Shown: piece by piece, positions 33,300 through 41,246 of the stretch
Layout of the letters: every line of letters starts with the position of its first letter
Numbering within the stretch: the first letter of the stretch is position 1
Origin: Bradyrhizobium sp. C9
Lineage (GTDB): Bacteria > Pseudomonadota > Alphaproteobacteria > Rhizobiales > Xanthobacteraceae
Assembly: GCF_002532045.1 (NCBI RefSeq)
Contig: NZ_NWTG01000031.1
Location: 1 to 64,000 of the forward strand
DNA length: 64,000 bases
Direction: 5' to 3'
Translations under genes and position numbers: made by a program
The notes under the pieces: generated by a model
Databases searched by the model: none
What the model saw: only the letters and a program-made list of their open reading frames with translations
Told to the model about the DNA's origin: nothing

Positions 33300-34373
33300 T
33301 CAGGTCCCATCCGATTGCAGACGGCCGGCGTCCGCCAGCGCGGGGGCCTCGTCGCGCCGCCGGCGCCTCGTCCACCAGTCGACAACGAGCTTGCCGATGC
33401 CGAGCACGAAGCCCTGCGGGGCCAGCATCACGGTGGCGAGCAGCAGCACGCCCATCAGCACCAGTGCCGCCTGCTGGCTGTAGACCGTGATGGTCTGGAA
33501 GCCGAACAGCAGCAGGAACGACCCGACCAGGGTCGCGGTCAGATCATTGCGTCCGGAGAACGCCACCCAGACGATCGGCATCGCCGCCGCCGGCAGGCCG
33601 ATGCTGGATGGCGTGATGAACTGCCCCCAGGACGTGTACAGCGCGCCGCTAAGGCCTGCGAGGCCGCTGCCGATCACGAATGTCAGGAGTTGGTACTTGC
33701 GGACGTCGTAGCCGAGCATCTCGGCGCGCTGCGGGTTTTCCCGCGTCGCCACGATCACGTTGCCGATGCTCGAGTTCACCAGCATGCGGAGCGCGATATA
33801 GACGATCACGATCAGCGCGATCATCAAATAGTAGAGCGCCGATCCCTCGATGTCGAAACTGCCGACGGTGAGCGGGTCCATCCCCTTCATGCCGTTGAAG
33901 CCATTGAGCCGCGCCGGACCGATATGCCATTCGGGTCCTGCGGTCTGCCCGAGGAAGAAGGCCAGCACCAGCGTTGCCGACAGCGTCACGATGCCGAAGA
34001 AGATCCCGCTGATGCCGCCCCAGATCATGAAGTAGCCGAGGACCCCTGCCGCCATCATCGCAATGATCACCGAGAGCACGAGCGCCGCGATCGTCGCCGT
34101 TCCCCCGCCCATGTTGATCGCGAGCACGCCATAGCCGTAGCCGGCGATGCCGAAGAAGAAGGTCTGCCCGAATGACAGCATGCCGCCGTAGCCCCACATC
34201 AGGCAGAGCCCGAGCGCCATGAAGATCCAGATCAGGAAGTAAGCAAAGTTGCCGACATCGTAGGAGTCGGCGAACAGCGGATAGATCAGCGCCCCTGTCA
34301 GCACGGCAAGGAAGCAGGACCAGAAGATCCTTCCGCGTCCGAGCGTCTGCGGACCGTCGAGCAGCTTCAACAT
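33300..34373 (-). CDS. ABC transporter permease (LivM/UrtC-like), system 2
   Basis: 357 residues from the ATG at 34373, with GGGAAC upstream. About ten hydrophobic segments. Characteristic loops are Trp-Gly-Tyr-Gly-Gly-Met-Leu-Ser-Phe-Gly-Gln, Arg-Glu-Asn-Pro-Gln-Arg-Ala-Glu-Met-Leu-Gly-Tyr (ATPase contact) and Ala-Phe-Ser-Gly-Arg-Asn-Asp-Leu. The C-terminal tail is basic (Arg-Arg-Arg-Arg-Arg-Asp). Inner membrane; pairs with the LivH-like permease 13 bases upstream. Confidence 0.9.
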   Translation of the reverse strand: MLKLLDGPQTLGRGRIFWSCFLAVLTGALIYPLFADSYDVGNFAYFLIWIFMALGLCLMWGYGGMLSFGQTFFFGIAGYGYGVLAINMGGGTATIAALVLSVIIAMMAAGVLGYFMIWGGISGIFFGIVTLSATLVLAFFLGQTAGPEWHIGPARLNGFNGMKGMDPLTVGSFDIEGSALYYLMIALIVIVYIALRMLVNSSIGNVIVATRENPQRAEMLGYDVRKYQLLTFVIGSGLAGLSGALYTSWGQFITPSSIGLPAAAMPIVWVAFSGRNDLTATLVGSFLLLFGFQTITVYSQQAALVLMGVLLLATVMLAPQGFVLGIGKLVVDWWTRRRRRDEAPALADAGRLQSDGT

Positions 34374-34386
34374 CAAAAGTTCCCGT

Positions 34387-35253
34387 CTAGCGCCCACGAC
34401 GAACCAACACGCTGGATAGTCCTTCAGGCAAAACCCGTATGATCAGGATGACAGCAAACAGCATGCCGATCTGCCCGATGATCTGGCCGTAGCTGGCATT
34501 CAGCGCCATCCTGATCATGGCCAGGAACACCGCAGCCGGCGCGGTGCCGAGCAGGACATTGGCGCCGCCGATCACCACGGTGACAAAGCTCTCGACTACG
34601 AACGTCGCGCCCATGGTCGGGATCAGCGTCATGGTCGGCGCGTAGAGCGCACCGCAGAGCCCCGCGAGCGCCGTACCGATCCCGAAGCTGATGGAATAGA
34701 TGCGCCCGGTGCGCGCGCCGAGCGCTTTTGCCATTGCCGCATTCTGCATCGTGGCGCGCGCGATCACGCCAAAGCGCATCTTCATGAAGATGACGTAGAG
34801 CCCGGCCAGCACCGCCACTGCACAGCCGAACAGCACCAGCCTGTAGGTCGAAAACGTGTAGCCCCCGATCGCAAAACTTCCTTCCGGCGTACCGATTCCG
34901 CGTACAGCGGAACCTACGATCAGCAGCATCGACTGCGTCACGATCAGGCTGAGGCCCCAGGTCGCCAGCAGCGAGTCGAGCGGACGCTTGTAGAAGCGGC
35001 GCACGATCAGCAACTCGACGACCATGCCGATGATCCCCGCGGTCAGTGCGGCGAGGATCTGAGCGATCGGCAGCGGCACGCCGAGATTGACGAGCCCGAC
35101 CGTCACATAGGCCCCGCACATGATGAACTCACCATGCGCCATGTTGATGACCCCCATCATGCCGAACACGATGGCAAGGCCCGCCGCCGACAGGATCAGG
35201 AACGCGAAGACGTCGGCGAACTGATAGAATACCGAGAAGAGTTCAGCCGACAT
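34387..35253 (-). CDS. ABC transporter permease (LivH/UrtB-like), system 2
   Basis: 288 residues. The ATG at 35253 is preceded by CGGAGAG; an upstream GTG is less likely. Typical LivH features: Gly-Leu-Ala-Ile-Val-Phe-Gly-Met-Met-Gly-Val-Ile-Asn-Met-Ala-His-Gly-Glu-Phe and the cytoplasmic Arg-Ala-Thr-Met-Gln-Asn. It is separated from the substrate-binding protein gene by about 94 bases containing a strong hairpin. Confidence 0.9.
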   Translation of the reverse strand: MSAELFSVFYQFADVFAFLILSAAGLAIVFGMMGVINMAHGEFIMCGAYVTVGLVNLGVPLPIAQILAALTAGIIGMVVELLIVRRFYKRPLDSLLATWGLSLIVTQSMLLIVGSAVRGIGTPEGSFAIGGYTFSTYRLVLFGCAVAVLAGLYVIFMKMRFGVIARATMQNAAMAKALGARTGRIYSISFGIGTALAGLCGALYAPTMTLIPTMGATFVVESFVTVVIGGANVLLGTAPAAVFLAMIRMALNASYGQIIGQIGMLFAVILIIRVLPEGLSSVLVRRGR

Positions 35254-35270
35254 TCCGCTCTCCGTGATCA

Positions 35271-35294
35271 CGGCGCCGCATCATTGCGGCGCCG
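35271..35294 (-). promoter_or_regulatory. Intercistronic hairpin between binding-protein and permease genes
   Basis: A perfect 10-bp stem CGGCGCCGCA / TGCGGCGCCG with loop TCAT and no T-run. It sits in the operon after the substrate-binding protein gene. Such hairpins commonly protect the upstream mRNA from 3' exonucleases or cause partial termination, raising binding-protein levels over the permeases. Confidence 0.55.
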
Positions 35295-35347
35295 GTTCGC
35301 TTCAAACTCGAGATGCAAAACACGAGCAAGATTCGTGCCCGTACGCG

Positions 35348-36586
35348 TCACGACTTGCTGGGAAGATGACTCGGCGTGTACTGGTCCTTGTCGTTCTTCT
35401 TGGTGAGGTCGCAGCCGATCTCGCCGAGCCAGTACGGCTGGATCGTCCCGTAGTCCTTCTCGACCGTCACCTCATGCTTGGGCCCGACCGAGATCAGGCG
35501 CATGCGGTGCGACGTGTGCTGGCTCTTCGGATCGATGCAGACCTTGCCCTCGGGGGCGTCGATGCAGGCATCGCCTGTTGCAATCACCTTGCGCATGTCC
35601 TCGAGCTTGGTCGACTTCGCCTTCTCGACCAGCGCCTTGTACATGTAGAGCGCGTTATAGGCGTTGTAGCCCATGTCGTTGATGTAGAGCTCGTCCGGGA
35701 ACTTGGCGTGCCAGCGCTTTTTGAAGTCGTTGGCTTCGGGCGTATCGATCTCCTCGAACCAGTTGGCGGTCGCGTGCATGTTGTTGAGCGCCGGCGGCTT
35801 GAACCGCTTGTGCTCGAAGCCGAGCATGACCTTGATCGACGACCCCATCGGCAGATTGAGGTTGGCGGCAGCCGCCTGCTCGAAGAACGAGTCCTGCGCG
35901 GCGCCGACATTGATCGTCAGCAGCCAATCCGGCTTCGCCTTCTGGATGTTCTGGATCGTCTGTGCGAATTGCGACACGCCGAGCGGGATGAACTCCTCGC
36001 CGACGACCTCGCCGCCGAGGTCCTTCATGATCTTGCGGTTCCACTCCGCGGAGATCTGGCCGAAATTGTAGTCGGCGGCGATGACGTAGACTTTCTTGCC
36101 GAACTTCTGGACCATCCAGGGGATCAGCGTCGAGAACTGCTGCTCCGGCACCGCGCCCATGCTGACCATGGAGGCATCGCACACGCCGCCTTCATACTGG
36201 TTCGTATAGAAGTATGGCGTCGAGGTACGATCGACGATCGGGCGCAACGCCTCGCGCGAGGCAGAGGTGATGCCGCCGATCAGCACGTCGACCTTGTCGC
36301 GGTTGAGCAGCCTTCGGCCGAACTCCTGGTAGCGGGCATTGTCACCTTGGGGATCAAGGTGAATCAGCTCGATCTGGCGGCCGAGAATGCCGCCGCTCTT
36401 GTTGATCTCCTCGACCGCAAGCTGCGAGCCGTGCAGCTTCGGCATGCCCATGAATGCCAGGTCGCCGGAGACATCCTCCAGCAAGCCGACCTTGAGCGGC
36501 GGGTCTGCCGCCCGAGCTGCACCAATTGTAGCCGTCACGAGCACGGCACCAAGCAAAGCCATTCCAAATATACGCCCCGAATTCAT
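35348..36586 (-). CDS. ABC transporter substrate-binding protein (UrtA/AmiC-like), system 2
   Basis: 412 residues, AAGGAA ribosome-binding site. Sec signal peptide ends Gly-Ala-Ala-Arg-Ala-Ala. Type I periplasmic binding fold with family stretches Lys-Val-Gly-Leu-Leu-Glu-Asp-Val-Ser-Gly, Val-Asp-Val-Leu-Ile-Gly-Gly, Tyr-Phe-Tyr-Thr-Asn-Gln-Tyr-Glu-Gly-Gly-Val-Cys and Tyr-Asn-Phe-Gly-Gln. The last two resemble the urea/short-chain-amide binding group (UrtA, FmdD). Its location after two amide hydrolase genes supports an amide as ligand. Confidence 0.9.
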   Translation of the reverse strand: MNSGRIFGMALLGAVLVTATIGAARAADPPLKVGLLEDVSGDLAFMGMPKLHGSQLAVEEINKSGGILGRQIELIHLDPQGDNARYQEFGRRLLNRDKVDVLIGGITSASREALRPIVDRTSTPYFYTNQYEGGVCDASMVSMGAVPEQQFSTLIPWMVQKFGKKVYVIAADYNFGQISAEWNRKIMKDLGGEVVGEEFIPLGVSQFAQTIQNIQKAKPDWLLTINVGAAQDSFFEQAAAANLNLPMGSSIKVMLGFEHKRFKPPALNNMHATANWFEEIDTPEANDFKKRWHAKFPDELYINDMGYNAYNALYMYKALVEKAKSTKLEDMRKVIATGDACIDAPEGKVCIDPKSQHTSHRMRLISVGPKHEVTVEKDYGTIQPYWLGEIGCDLTKKNDKDQYTPSHLPSKS

Positions 36587-36617
36587 CGCGATGTTCCTTG
36601 TTGAAAGATGTTGGACG

Positions 36618-37613
36618 TCACGCCTTGAGGTAATTCTTCAGGATCGACGCCCCCATCGTGTATTTGGGGTCGACCATGTTGCCGAGCCGCATGCGGCCGG
36701 CCTGACTGAGCAGCATGTAGGCGTCGATCTCATCGAAGCCGTAATCGGCACTCATCCACCGCACGAGCTCCCGATAGGCGATCCGCGCCGCGTCTTCGAG
36801 CGGCCGCGCGCTGCCGATCGTCATGATGAAGTCGCGCGTCTCGAGCCGCGGCCAGGCAAAGCTCCAGTTCTTGATCAGATCGATCTGCAGCGTCACGGTG
36901 GCGCGCTGCTCGAGCGCGACGCCGGAGAGTTCGCCGTCGCCCTGCGTGGCGTGGCAGTCGCCGACATAGAGCAGCCCGCCTTCGGTATGCACCGGAAAAT
37001 AGATGATCGAGCCAGGTGCGACGTCAGGCAGGTCCATGTTGCCGCCGTGATAGTCGGGCTGCAGCGAGGAAATCGCCTCGATCTCGGGCGACACGCCGAT
37101 GGTGCCGATGAACGGTTCGTAGGGCAGCGTGATCTTGTCGTTCCAGCGCACGCCGTTGCGATCGACATGCAGCTTCTTGACGCGCTCCGGCAGCGGCGGA
37201 TTGAGCAGCGCCGTGGAGGCAGTCCCGACCAGGCCGCCGAACTCCGGAATGATGCAGGTGGTGCCGGCCGGCTGCGCGCCGCGGGTTTCGACGTCGCGGA
37301 TATAGACGGCGAGGCAATCGCCCTTCCTGGCGCCCTTCACCGCGATCGGCCCACATTGCGGGTTCAAATAGGGGAAGTTCAGCTTCGCGGTGGGGCTGTC
37401 GCTTTCGCTGGTGAGCACACCGCCGAAGGCATCCTCGGTCTCGACGACGACCACCTCGCCCGGATCGATCGACAGCGTCGGCTTGGCGTAGGGCCCATAG
37501 ACGTAATGGAAGCTGCCCTGTTGCTCGATGGTCAAACTATGGGTCGTGCCGGTCGCGCCCTTGGCGACGGCGCGCTTGGCCATGATGGAACTCTTCAACC
37601 AGTCTTCGGTCAT
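36618..37613 (-). CDS. Acetamidase/formamidase family enzyme
   Basis: 331 residues, with GGAG nine bases upstream of the ATG. FmdA/AmdA family: Val-Tyr-Gly-Pro-Tyr, Gly-Glu-Val-Val-Val-Val-Glu-Thr-Glu-Asp, Asn-Pro-Gln-Cys-Gly-Pro, Gly-Asp-Cys-His-Ala-Thr-Gln-Gly-Asp-Gly-Glu-Leu, and Leu-Leu-Ser-Gln-Ala-Gly-Arg-Met-Arg-Leu-Gly-Asn-Met-Val-Asp-Pro. These enzymes release ammonia from formamide or acetamide in the cytoplasm. Slightly shorter than the ~400-residue fungal/methylotroph enzymes, as expected for this bacterial branch. 17 bases after the first amidase gene. Confidence 0.9.
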   Translation of the reverse strand: MTEDWLKSSIMAKRAVAKGATGTTHSLTIEQQGSFHYVYGPYAKPTLSIDPGEVVVVETEDAFGGVLTSESDSPTAKLNFPYLNPQCGPIAVKGARKGDCLAVYIRDVETRGAQPAGTTCIIPEFGGLVGTASTALLNPPLPERVKKLHVDRNGVRWNDKITLPYEPFIGTIGVSPEIEAISSLQPDYHGGNMDLPDVAPGSIIYFPVHTEGGLLYVGDCHATQGDGELSGVALEQRATVTLQIDLIKNWSFAWPRLETRDFIMTIGSARPLEDAARIAYRELVRWMSADYGFDEIDAYMLLSQAGRMRLGNMVDPKYTMGASILKNYLKA

Positions 37614-37630
37614 GCGAACGGCTCCTCAAC

Positions 37631-39031
37631 TCAGATCGCGGGATGGCGCTTGTGCCAGTCGGTGACGCGCTGGAAGGCATCGCCCGCACGGACGAGACTT
37701 GCCTCGTCGAAATGACGGCCGACGAACTGGAAGGCGACCGGACCGCCGTTCGGCGCAAAGCCGCCGGGAAGCGTCACGGTCGGACTGCCGGTCATGTCGA
37801 ACGGACAGGTGAAGCGCAGCAGCCCGGTAATCAGCGACGGGTCCTCGCCCAGCGCCGCCATCTTGGCTAATGTCGGCGCAGCGAACGCCTGGGCTGGAAC
37901 CGCGATGAGATCGACCGTCTCGAACAGCAGCCGCACGGCGCCGCGAAACGCTTCGCGACGCAGCACGATCTTCTGATAGTCCATGCCGGACTGCGCCCGG
38001 CCGAGATCGAGCAGGCCAGCGAGTGCCGGACCGTATTCATCCTTGCGCGCGGGATAGGTTTCTTCGTGCGCGACCGCCACCTCGATGCCGCATAGCGGGA
38101 ACCAGTCCTCGATCACCGCCTTCGGATCGGGGAACGTGATGTCCTTGATCTTCGCGCCGAGATCAGCGGCAACCCGCAAGCCTTCGCTGAGCACCTTGCC
38201 GGCGGCCTCGTCGGTACCCTCGCTGGTCCAGCGCCGATCGACCCCGATCGTCACACCGCGCAAATCTCCGGTCAGGCCGGCGAGATAGTCCGGCACGGAT
38301 AGCGGCACCGACGTGGTGTCCTTGGGATCCTGCCCCGCGATCACGCCGAGGATCGCGCCGCAATCGGCCGCGCTGCGCGCCATCGGACCAATGTGATCCA
38401 GCGTGGCCGCGAGCTCGAAAGCGCCGTAACGGCTGACGCGTCCCCAGGTCGGCTTCAGCCCGGTGATGCCGTTGGCGGCCGAGGGAAAGCGGATCGAGCC
38501 GCCCGTATCGGTTCCAAGTGATCCGAAGCAAAGCCCCGCCGCGGTGGCGACGCCGGACCCGCTGGATGACGCGCCAGACCACAGATCGGCATTCCATGGG
38601 TTCTTGGGCGGATCGATCTTCGGGTGATGATCGGCATAGGCGCCCTCGGTCTGCTGCAACTTGCCGAGAATGATCGCGCCGGCATCCTTGAGCCGCGCGA
38701 CGACCGTGGCATCCTCGCTCGGCCGGAAATCACGGTGGATGGTCATGCCGTGCGCGGCCGGCGCGCCCTTGACCCAGCACAAATCCTTGACGGCGATCGG
38801 CACGCCGTGCAGCGGCCCCTTGATCTTGCCGGAGGCGATCTCCTTTTCGGCGGCCGCGGCGTCGGCGAGCGCTGCATCGCCCATCACATGAGCGTAGCTC
38901 TTGAGCTGGCCGTCGAGCTGCCCGATCCGCCCGAGCATCGCCTTGGTCACCTCGACCGGCGAGAGCTTTTTGGCCTGAATTTGCTGCCCGACCTCAATGA
39001 GCCCGAGATAGTGAAGATCCGTCGTCGGCAT
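37631..39031 (-). CDS. Amidase signature family hydrolase, operon-leading copy
   Basis: 466 residues from the ATG at 39031. Complete amidase triad: Lys82 in Ala-Val-Lys-Asp-Leu, cis-Ser155 in Gly-Ala-Ser-Ser-Ser-Gly-Ser-Gly and Ser179 in Asp-Thr-Gly-Gly-Ser-Ile-Arg. It is a paralogue of the amidase at 29631-31034, with identical triad numbering. First gene of the nine-gene amide operon, preceded by a promoter and a ~270-base structured leader. The divergent amiC-amiR pair predicts amide-inducible antitermination at this leader. Confidence 0.9.
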   Translation of the reverse strand: MPTTDLHYLGLIEVGQQIQAKKLSPVEVTKAMLGRIGQLDGQLKSYAHVMGDAALADAAAAEKEIASGKIKGPLHGVPIAVKDLCWVKGAPAAHGMTIHRDFRPSEDATVVARLKDAGAIILGKLQQTEGAYADHHPKIDPPKNPWNADLWSGASSSGSGVATAAGLCFGSLGTDTGGSIRFPSAANGITGLKPTWGRVSRYGAFELAATLDHIGPMARSAADCGAILGVIAGQDPKDTTSVPLSVPDYLAGLTGDLRGVTIGVDRRWTSEGTDEAAGKVLSEGLRVAADLGAKIKDITFPDPKAVIEDWFPLCGIEVAVAHEETYPARKDEYGPALAGLLDLGRAQSGMDYQKIVLRREAFRGAVRLLFETVDLIAVPAQAFAAPTLAKMAALGEDPSLITGLLRFTCPFDMTGSPTVTLPGGFAPNGGPVAFQFVGRHFDEASLVRAGDAFQRVTDWHKRHPAI

Positions 39032-39304
39032 CGTTTCTCGTCCCCGCACTTGGCACGACGCAAGCGCAGGCACTGCCCATCACCGCGCATGCGCCTCCGG
39101 CTTGGCGACACGGACGTGTCGCCAATTTGTTTGGCGGCAAAAGCAAAAAGCCACCCGCCCCTCCGAAACGAAGGTGACGAATGGCCCAAATGCCGCGGCT
39201 ATGAACTATCGCGTGGGTCCGGGGTCGAACGGAGCACTCTGCGCGGCGATCGGGACGTCATCGGCCAGATCGACGCACGCAAGGTTCGACAGGAAGCCCT
39301 GTAG
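39032..39304 (-). promoter_or_regulatory. Long structured leader of the amide operon
   Basis: From the predicted start near 39304 to the amidase ATG there are about 270 untranslated bases. In transcript order: a small ACAGG-GCTT-CCTGT hairpin near the 5' end; GTCACC...GGTGGC closing a 17-base loop followed by TTTTTGCTTTT (39139-39178, a possible Rho-independent terminator); then a perfect TTGGCGACAC/GTGTCGCCAA hairpin (39102-39125), whose left arm could instead pair with the nearby upstream GCCAA. This would suit control by an ANTAR antiterminator, but I could not find the paired hexaloop motif expected for ANTAR binding. Confidence 0.45.
39139..39178 (-). terminator. Candidate leader terminator (attenuator)
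   Basis: Minus-strand GTCACC (39178-39173) pairs with GGTGGC (39155-39150), one G-U pair, closing a loop that itself contains CCTTCG-TTT-CGGAGG as an alternative stem. A run TTTTTGCTTTT follows directly. Moderate support only. Confidence 0.35.
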
Positions 39305-39310
39305 GAGAAA

Positions 39311-39340
39311 ATTCTAAGGAGGTGTGCAGCGCGTTGTCAA
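39311..39340 (-). promoter_or_regulatory. Sigma-70-type promoter of the amide operon
   Basis: On the minus strand, consensus TTGACA (39340-39335) and TAGAAT (39316-39311) are separated by 18 bases. The start would be near 39304. It faces the first amidase gene. Confidence 0.55.
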
Positions 39341-39450
39341 CGAGGCTGGCTGCACAAATTTCGCGAGGTGCTGCGCAGCAAATCGGCACGACCACTTGCG
39401 CCGGTCTCTGCGAAGATGGTTTCCTGCATGAAGTGCACTGAAAGTCCTCG

Positions 39451-40614
39451 ATGACGAAGCCGTCCATTCCCGTTGGCATCATCTGCTCGCAGCATGGGCC
39501 CTATCAGGCCATGGGGCGCGAGATCCTGAAGAGCGCCATGATGGCGGTCGACGAGATCAACGAGCAGGACGAGTTCGACTTCGCGCTATCGGCGCACGTC
39601 CGCGACCCCCGCGGCATCATCTCCGAATATCATACGGTCTGCGACGATCTCATTCGCAATGTCGGGGTCGAGCACATCGTCGGCTGCTACACCTCGGCTT
39701 CGCGCAAGCAGGTGCTCCCGATCGTCGAACGCACCGACCGCCTGCTCTGGTATCCGGCACGCTACGAGGGGTTCGAATGCTCCGACAACGTCATCTATGT
39801 CGGCGCCTCGCCCAATCACAACGTGCTGCCGCTGGTGCGCTACGTGCTCGACAACCTGTCGCGCGAGATCTTCTGCGTCGGCTCCAACTATGTTTGGACC
39901 TGGGAGACCAATCGCGTCACCCGCGAGCTGGTGACGGCGGCGCGGGGACGGATTCTTGCGGAACGCCTGCTCGAGCTCGGTGAAAGCGCGGTCACGCATA
40001 TCGTCGACGAAATCGTGCGGCGCCGGCCGCCGGTCGTGTTCAACACGCTGGTCGGCAGTTCGAGCTATGATTTCATCCGTGCGTTTCATGCCGCAACCCT
40101 TGCGGCGGGTCTCGACATCCCGATGCTGAGCTGCAGCCTGTGTGAGCCCGAACTCAAGATCGCAGGTCCCGCATCGGCCGGCTGCATCACGTCGTCGGCC
40201 TATTTCGAAAGCATTCGCCTGCCCGAGAACCAGGCCTTCGTCGCGCGCTGGAAGGCGCGTCACGGCGCGCACAGCAGCCCGTCGGTGGACGGGCAATCCG
40301 CCTATGTCGCGGTCTATCTGCTGGCCCGTGCGCTGCAACGTGCCGGCACATCCGATATCGGCGAGGTGCGGCGCGCCGCGGCCGGCCATCGCTACAATTC
40401 GCCACAAGGTCCGGTCTGGATCGACGGCAGCAACAACCACTGCGTCCTGACGCCGCGGCTCGCCGTCTCCAACGACGAAGGACAGTTTGACATCTTCTGG
40501 GAAGCTGAAGCGCCGGTTAAGCCGGATCCCTATCTGACGCAGCTCGACATCGCCGCCAGCCCCGCAAGGGATGGAACGTTGCCGAATGCGCCCCATTTGC
40601 GGGTCGTGAAATGA
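39451..40614 (+). CDS. amiC: AmiC-type amide sensor, negative regulator of AmiR
   Basis: 387 residues without a signal peptide, so cytoplasmic, although it has the periplasmic-binding fold. Strong family features of Pseudomonas AmiC: Phe/Leu-Ile-Arg-Asn-Val-Gly-Val, Val-Gly-Cys-Tyr-Thr-Ser-Ala-Ser-Arg-Lys, Tyr-Pro-Ala-Arg-Tyr-Glu-Gly-Phe-Glu, Gly-Ser-Asn-Tyr-Val-Trp, Tyr-Asn-Ser-Pro-Gln-Gly-Pro-Val and Pro-Asp-Pro-Tyr near the end. AmiC binds AmiR and releases it when an amide is present. Overlaps amiR by four bases, and is divergent from the amide operon. Confidence 0.88.
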   Translation: MTKPSIPVGIICSQHGPYQAMGREILKSAMMAVDEINEQDEFDFALSAHVRDPRGIISEYHTVCDDLIRNVGVEHIVGCYTSASRKQVLPIVERTDRLLWYPARYEGFECSDNVIYVGASPNHNVLPLVRYVLDNLSREIFCVGSNYVWTWETNRVTRELVTAARGRILAERLLELGESAVTHIVDEIVRRRPPVVFNTLVGSSSYDFIRAFHAATLAAGLDIPMLSCSLCEPELKIAGPASAGCITSSAYFESIRLPENQAFVARWKARHGAHSSPSVDGQSAYVAVYLLARALQRAGTSDIGEVRRAAAGHRYNSPQGPVWIDGSNNHCVLTPRLAVSNDEGQFDIFWEAEAPVKPDPYLTQLDIAASPARDGTLPNAPHLRVVK

Positions 40615-41198
40615 GCAAGCCGTCGTCATTTTCGCTGCGCGGACGCAAGGCGCTCGTCGCCATCAAGGACGAGCGCGACGCCACCATCGTCAGGCGTCAG
40701 TTCGAGCGTCTCGGGATCGACATCGTCACATGGGAGCCTGGCGCCAAGATCGACTGCCGGCCCGACGTGACGCTGATCGACGATGAATTCCTGCCGCTCG
40801 CCTCGCCGGCGCAGCGCGCGGCGCTTGGGCGAAGTCCGGTCATCGCCCTGCTCGGTACCGAGACGCCGAGCCGCCTCAAGCTGGTGCTCGATCTCGATCC
40901 GGCCTCGTTCCTGGTCAAGCCGCTGCGCTCGGCCGGCATCTATGCCGCGCTCGTCCTGGCCTTCGAGCGAAGCGAGCGCACCAGCGAGCTGAAGCAGCAG
41001 GTGCTCAAGCTCGAACAGCGTCTTCGATCCCGCCGCGTCGTGCTCGCCGCCGTCCTTCAGGTCATGCACACCCATGCACTCGCCGAGCCGGCCGCCTTTG
41101 CGCTGATCCGGCGGGCCGCCATGGAACAGCGCAAGACCATCGAGGAGCTCTCGGCCGAGATCACGGCCAACGGCTCCCTGCCCCGCGCTGCGGGCTAG
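40611..41198 (+). CDS. amiR: AmiR-type ANTAR transcription antiterminator
   Basis: 195 residues, the length of Pseudomonas AmiR. It has an N-terminal pseudo-receiver domain, a coiled-coil linker around residues 120-140 (Glu-Leu-Lys-Gln-Gln-Val-Leu-Lys-Leu-Glu-Gln-Arg-Leu) and a C-terminal ANTAR RNA-binding domain (Ala-Phe-Ala-Leu-Ile-Arg-Arg-Ala-Ala-Met-Glu-Gln-Arg-Lys-Thr-Ile-Glu-Glu-Leu-Ser). ANTAR proteins bind leader RNA and prevent termination. Likely targets are the leader at 39032-39304 and possibly the amiE operon, whose promoter is outside the window. Confidence 0.88.
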   Translation: MSKPSSFSLRGRKALVAIKDERDATIVRRQFERLGIDIVTWEPGAKIDCRPDVTLIDDEFLPLASPAQRAALGRSPVIALLGTETPSRLKLVLDLDPASFLVKPLRSAGIYAALVLAFERSERTSELKQQVLKLEQRLRSRRVVLAAVLQVMHTHALAEPAAFALIRRAAMEQRKTIEELSAEITANGSLPRAAG

Positions 41199-41246
41199 AC
41201 CGGCATCGCTCAAGCCAAGTCGCAGCGGCCGCCACGCAGGCTGAAG

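Noticed and set aside
39190..39245. tRNA-like 3' end (GGGGTCGAAC followed by CACTCT)
   Set aside because: No matching acceptor stem, anticodon arm or D arm could be built; it is part of the amide operon leader.
39032..39304. ANTAR-type twin hairpins with A-x-x-G-x-x hexaloops in the leader
   Set aside because: Scanned the transcript strand by eye; loops fitting the base pattern had no adequate flanking stem. AmiR control remains inference.
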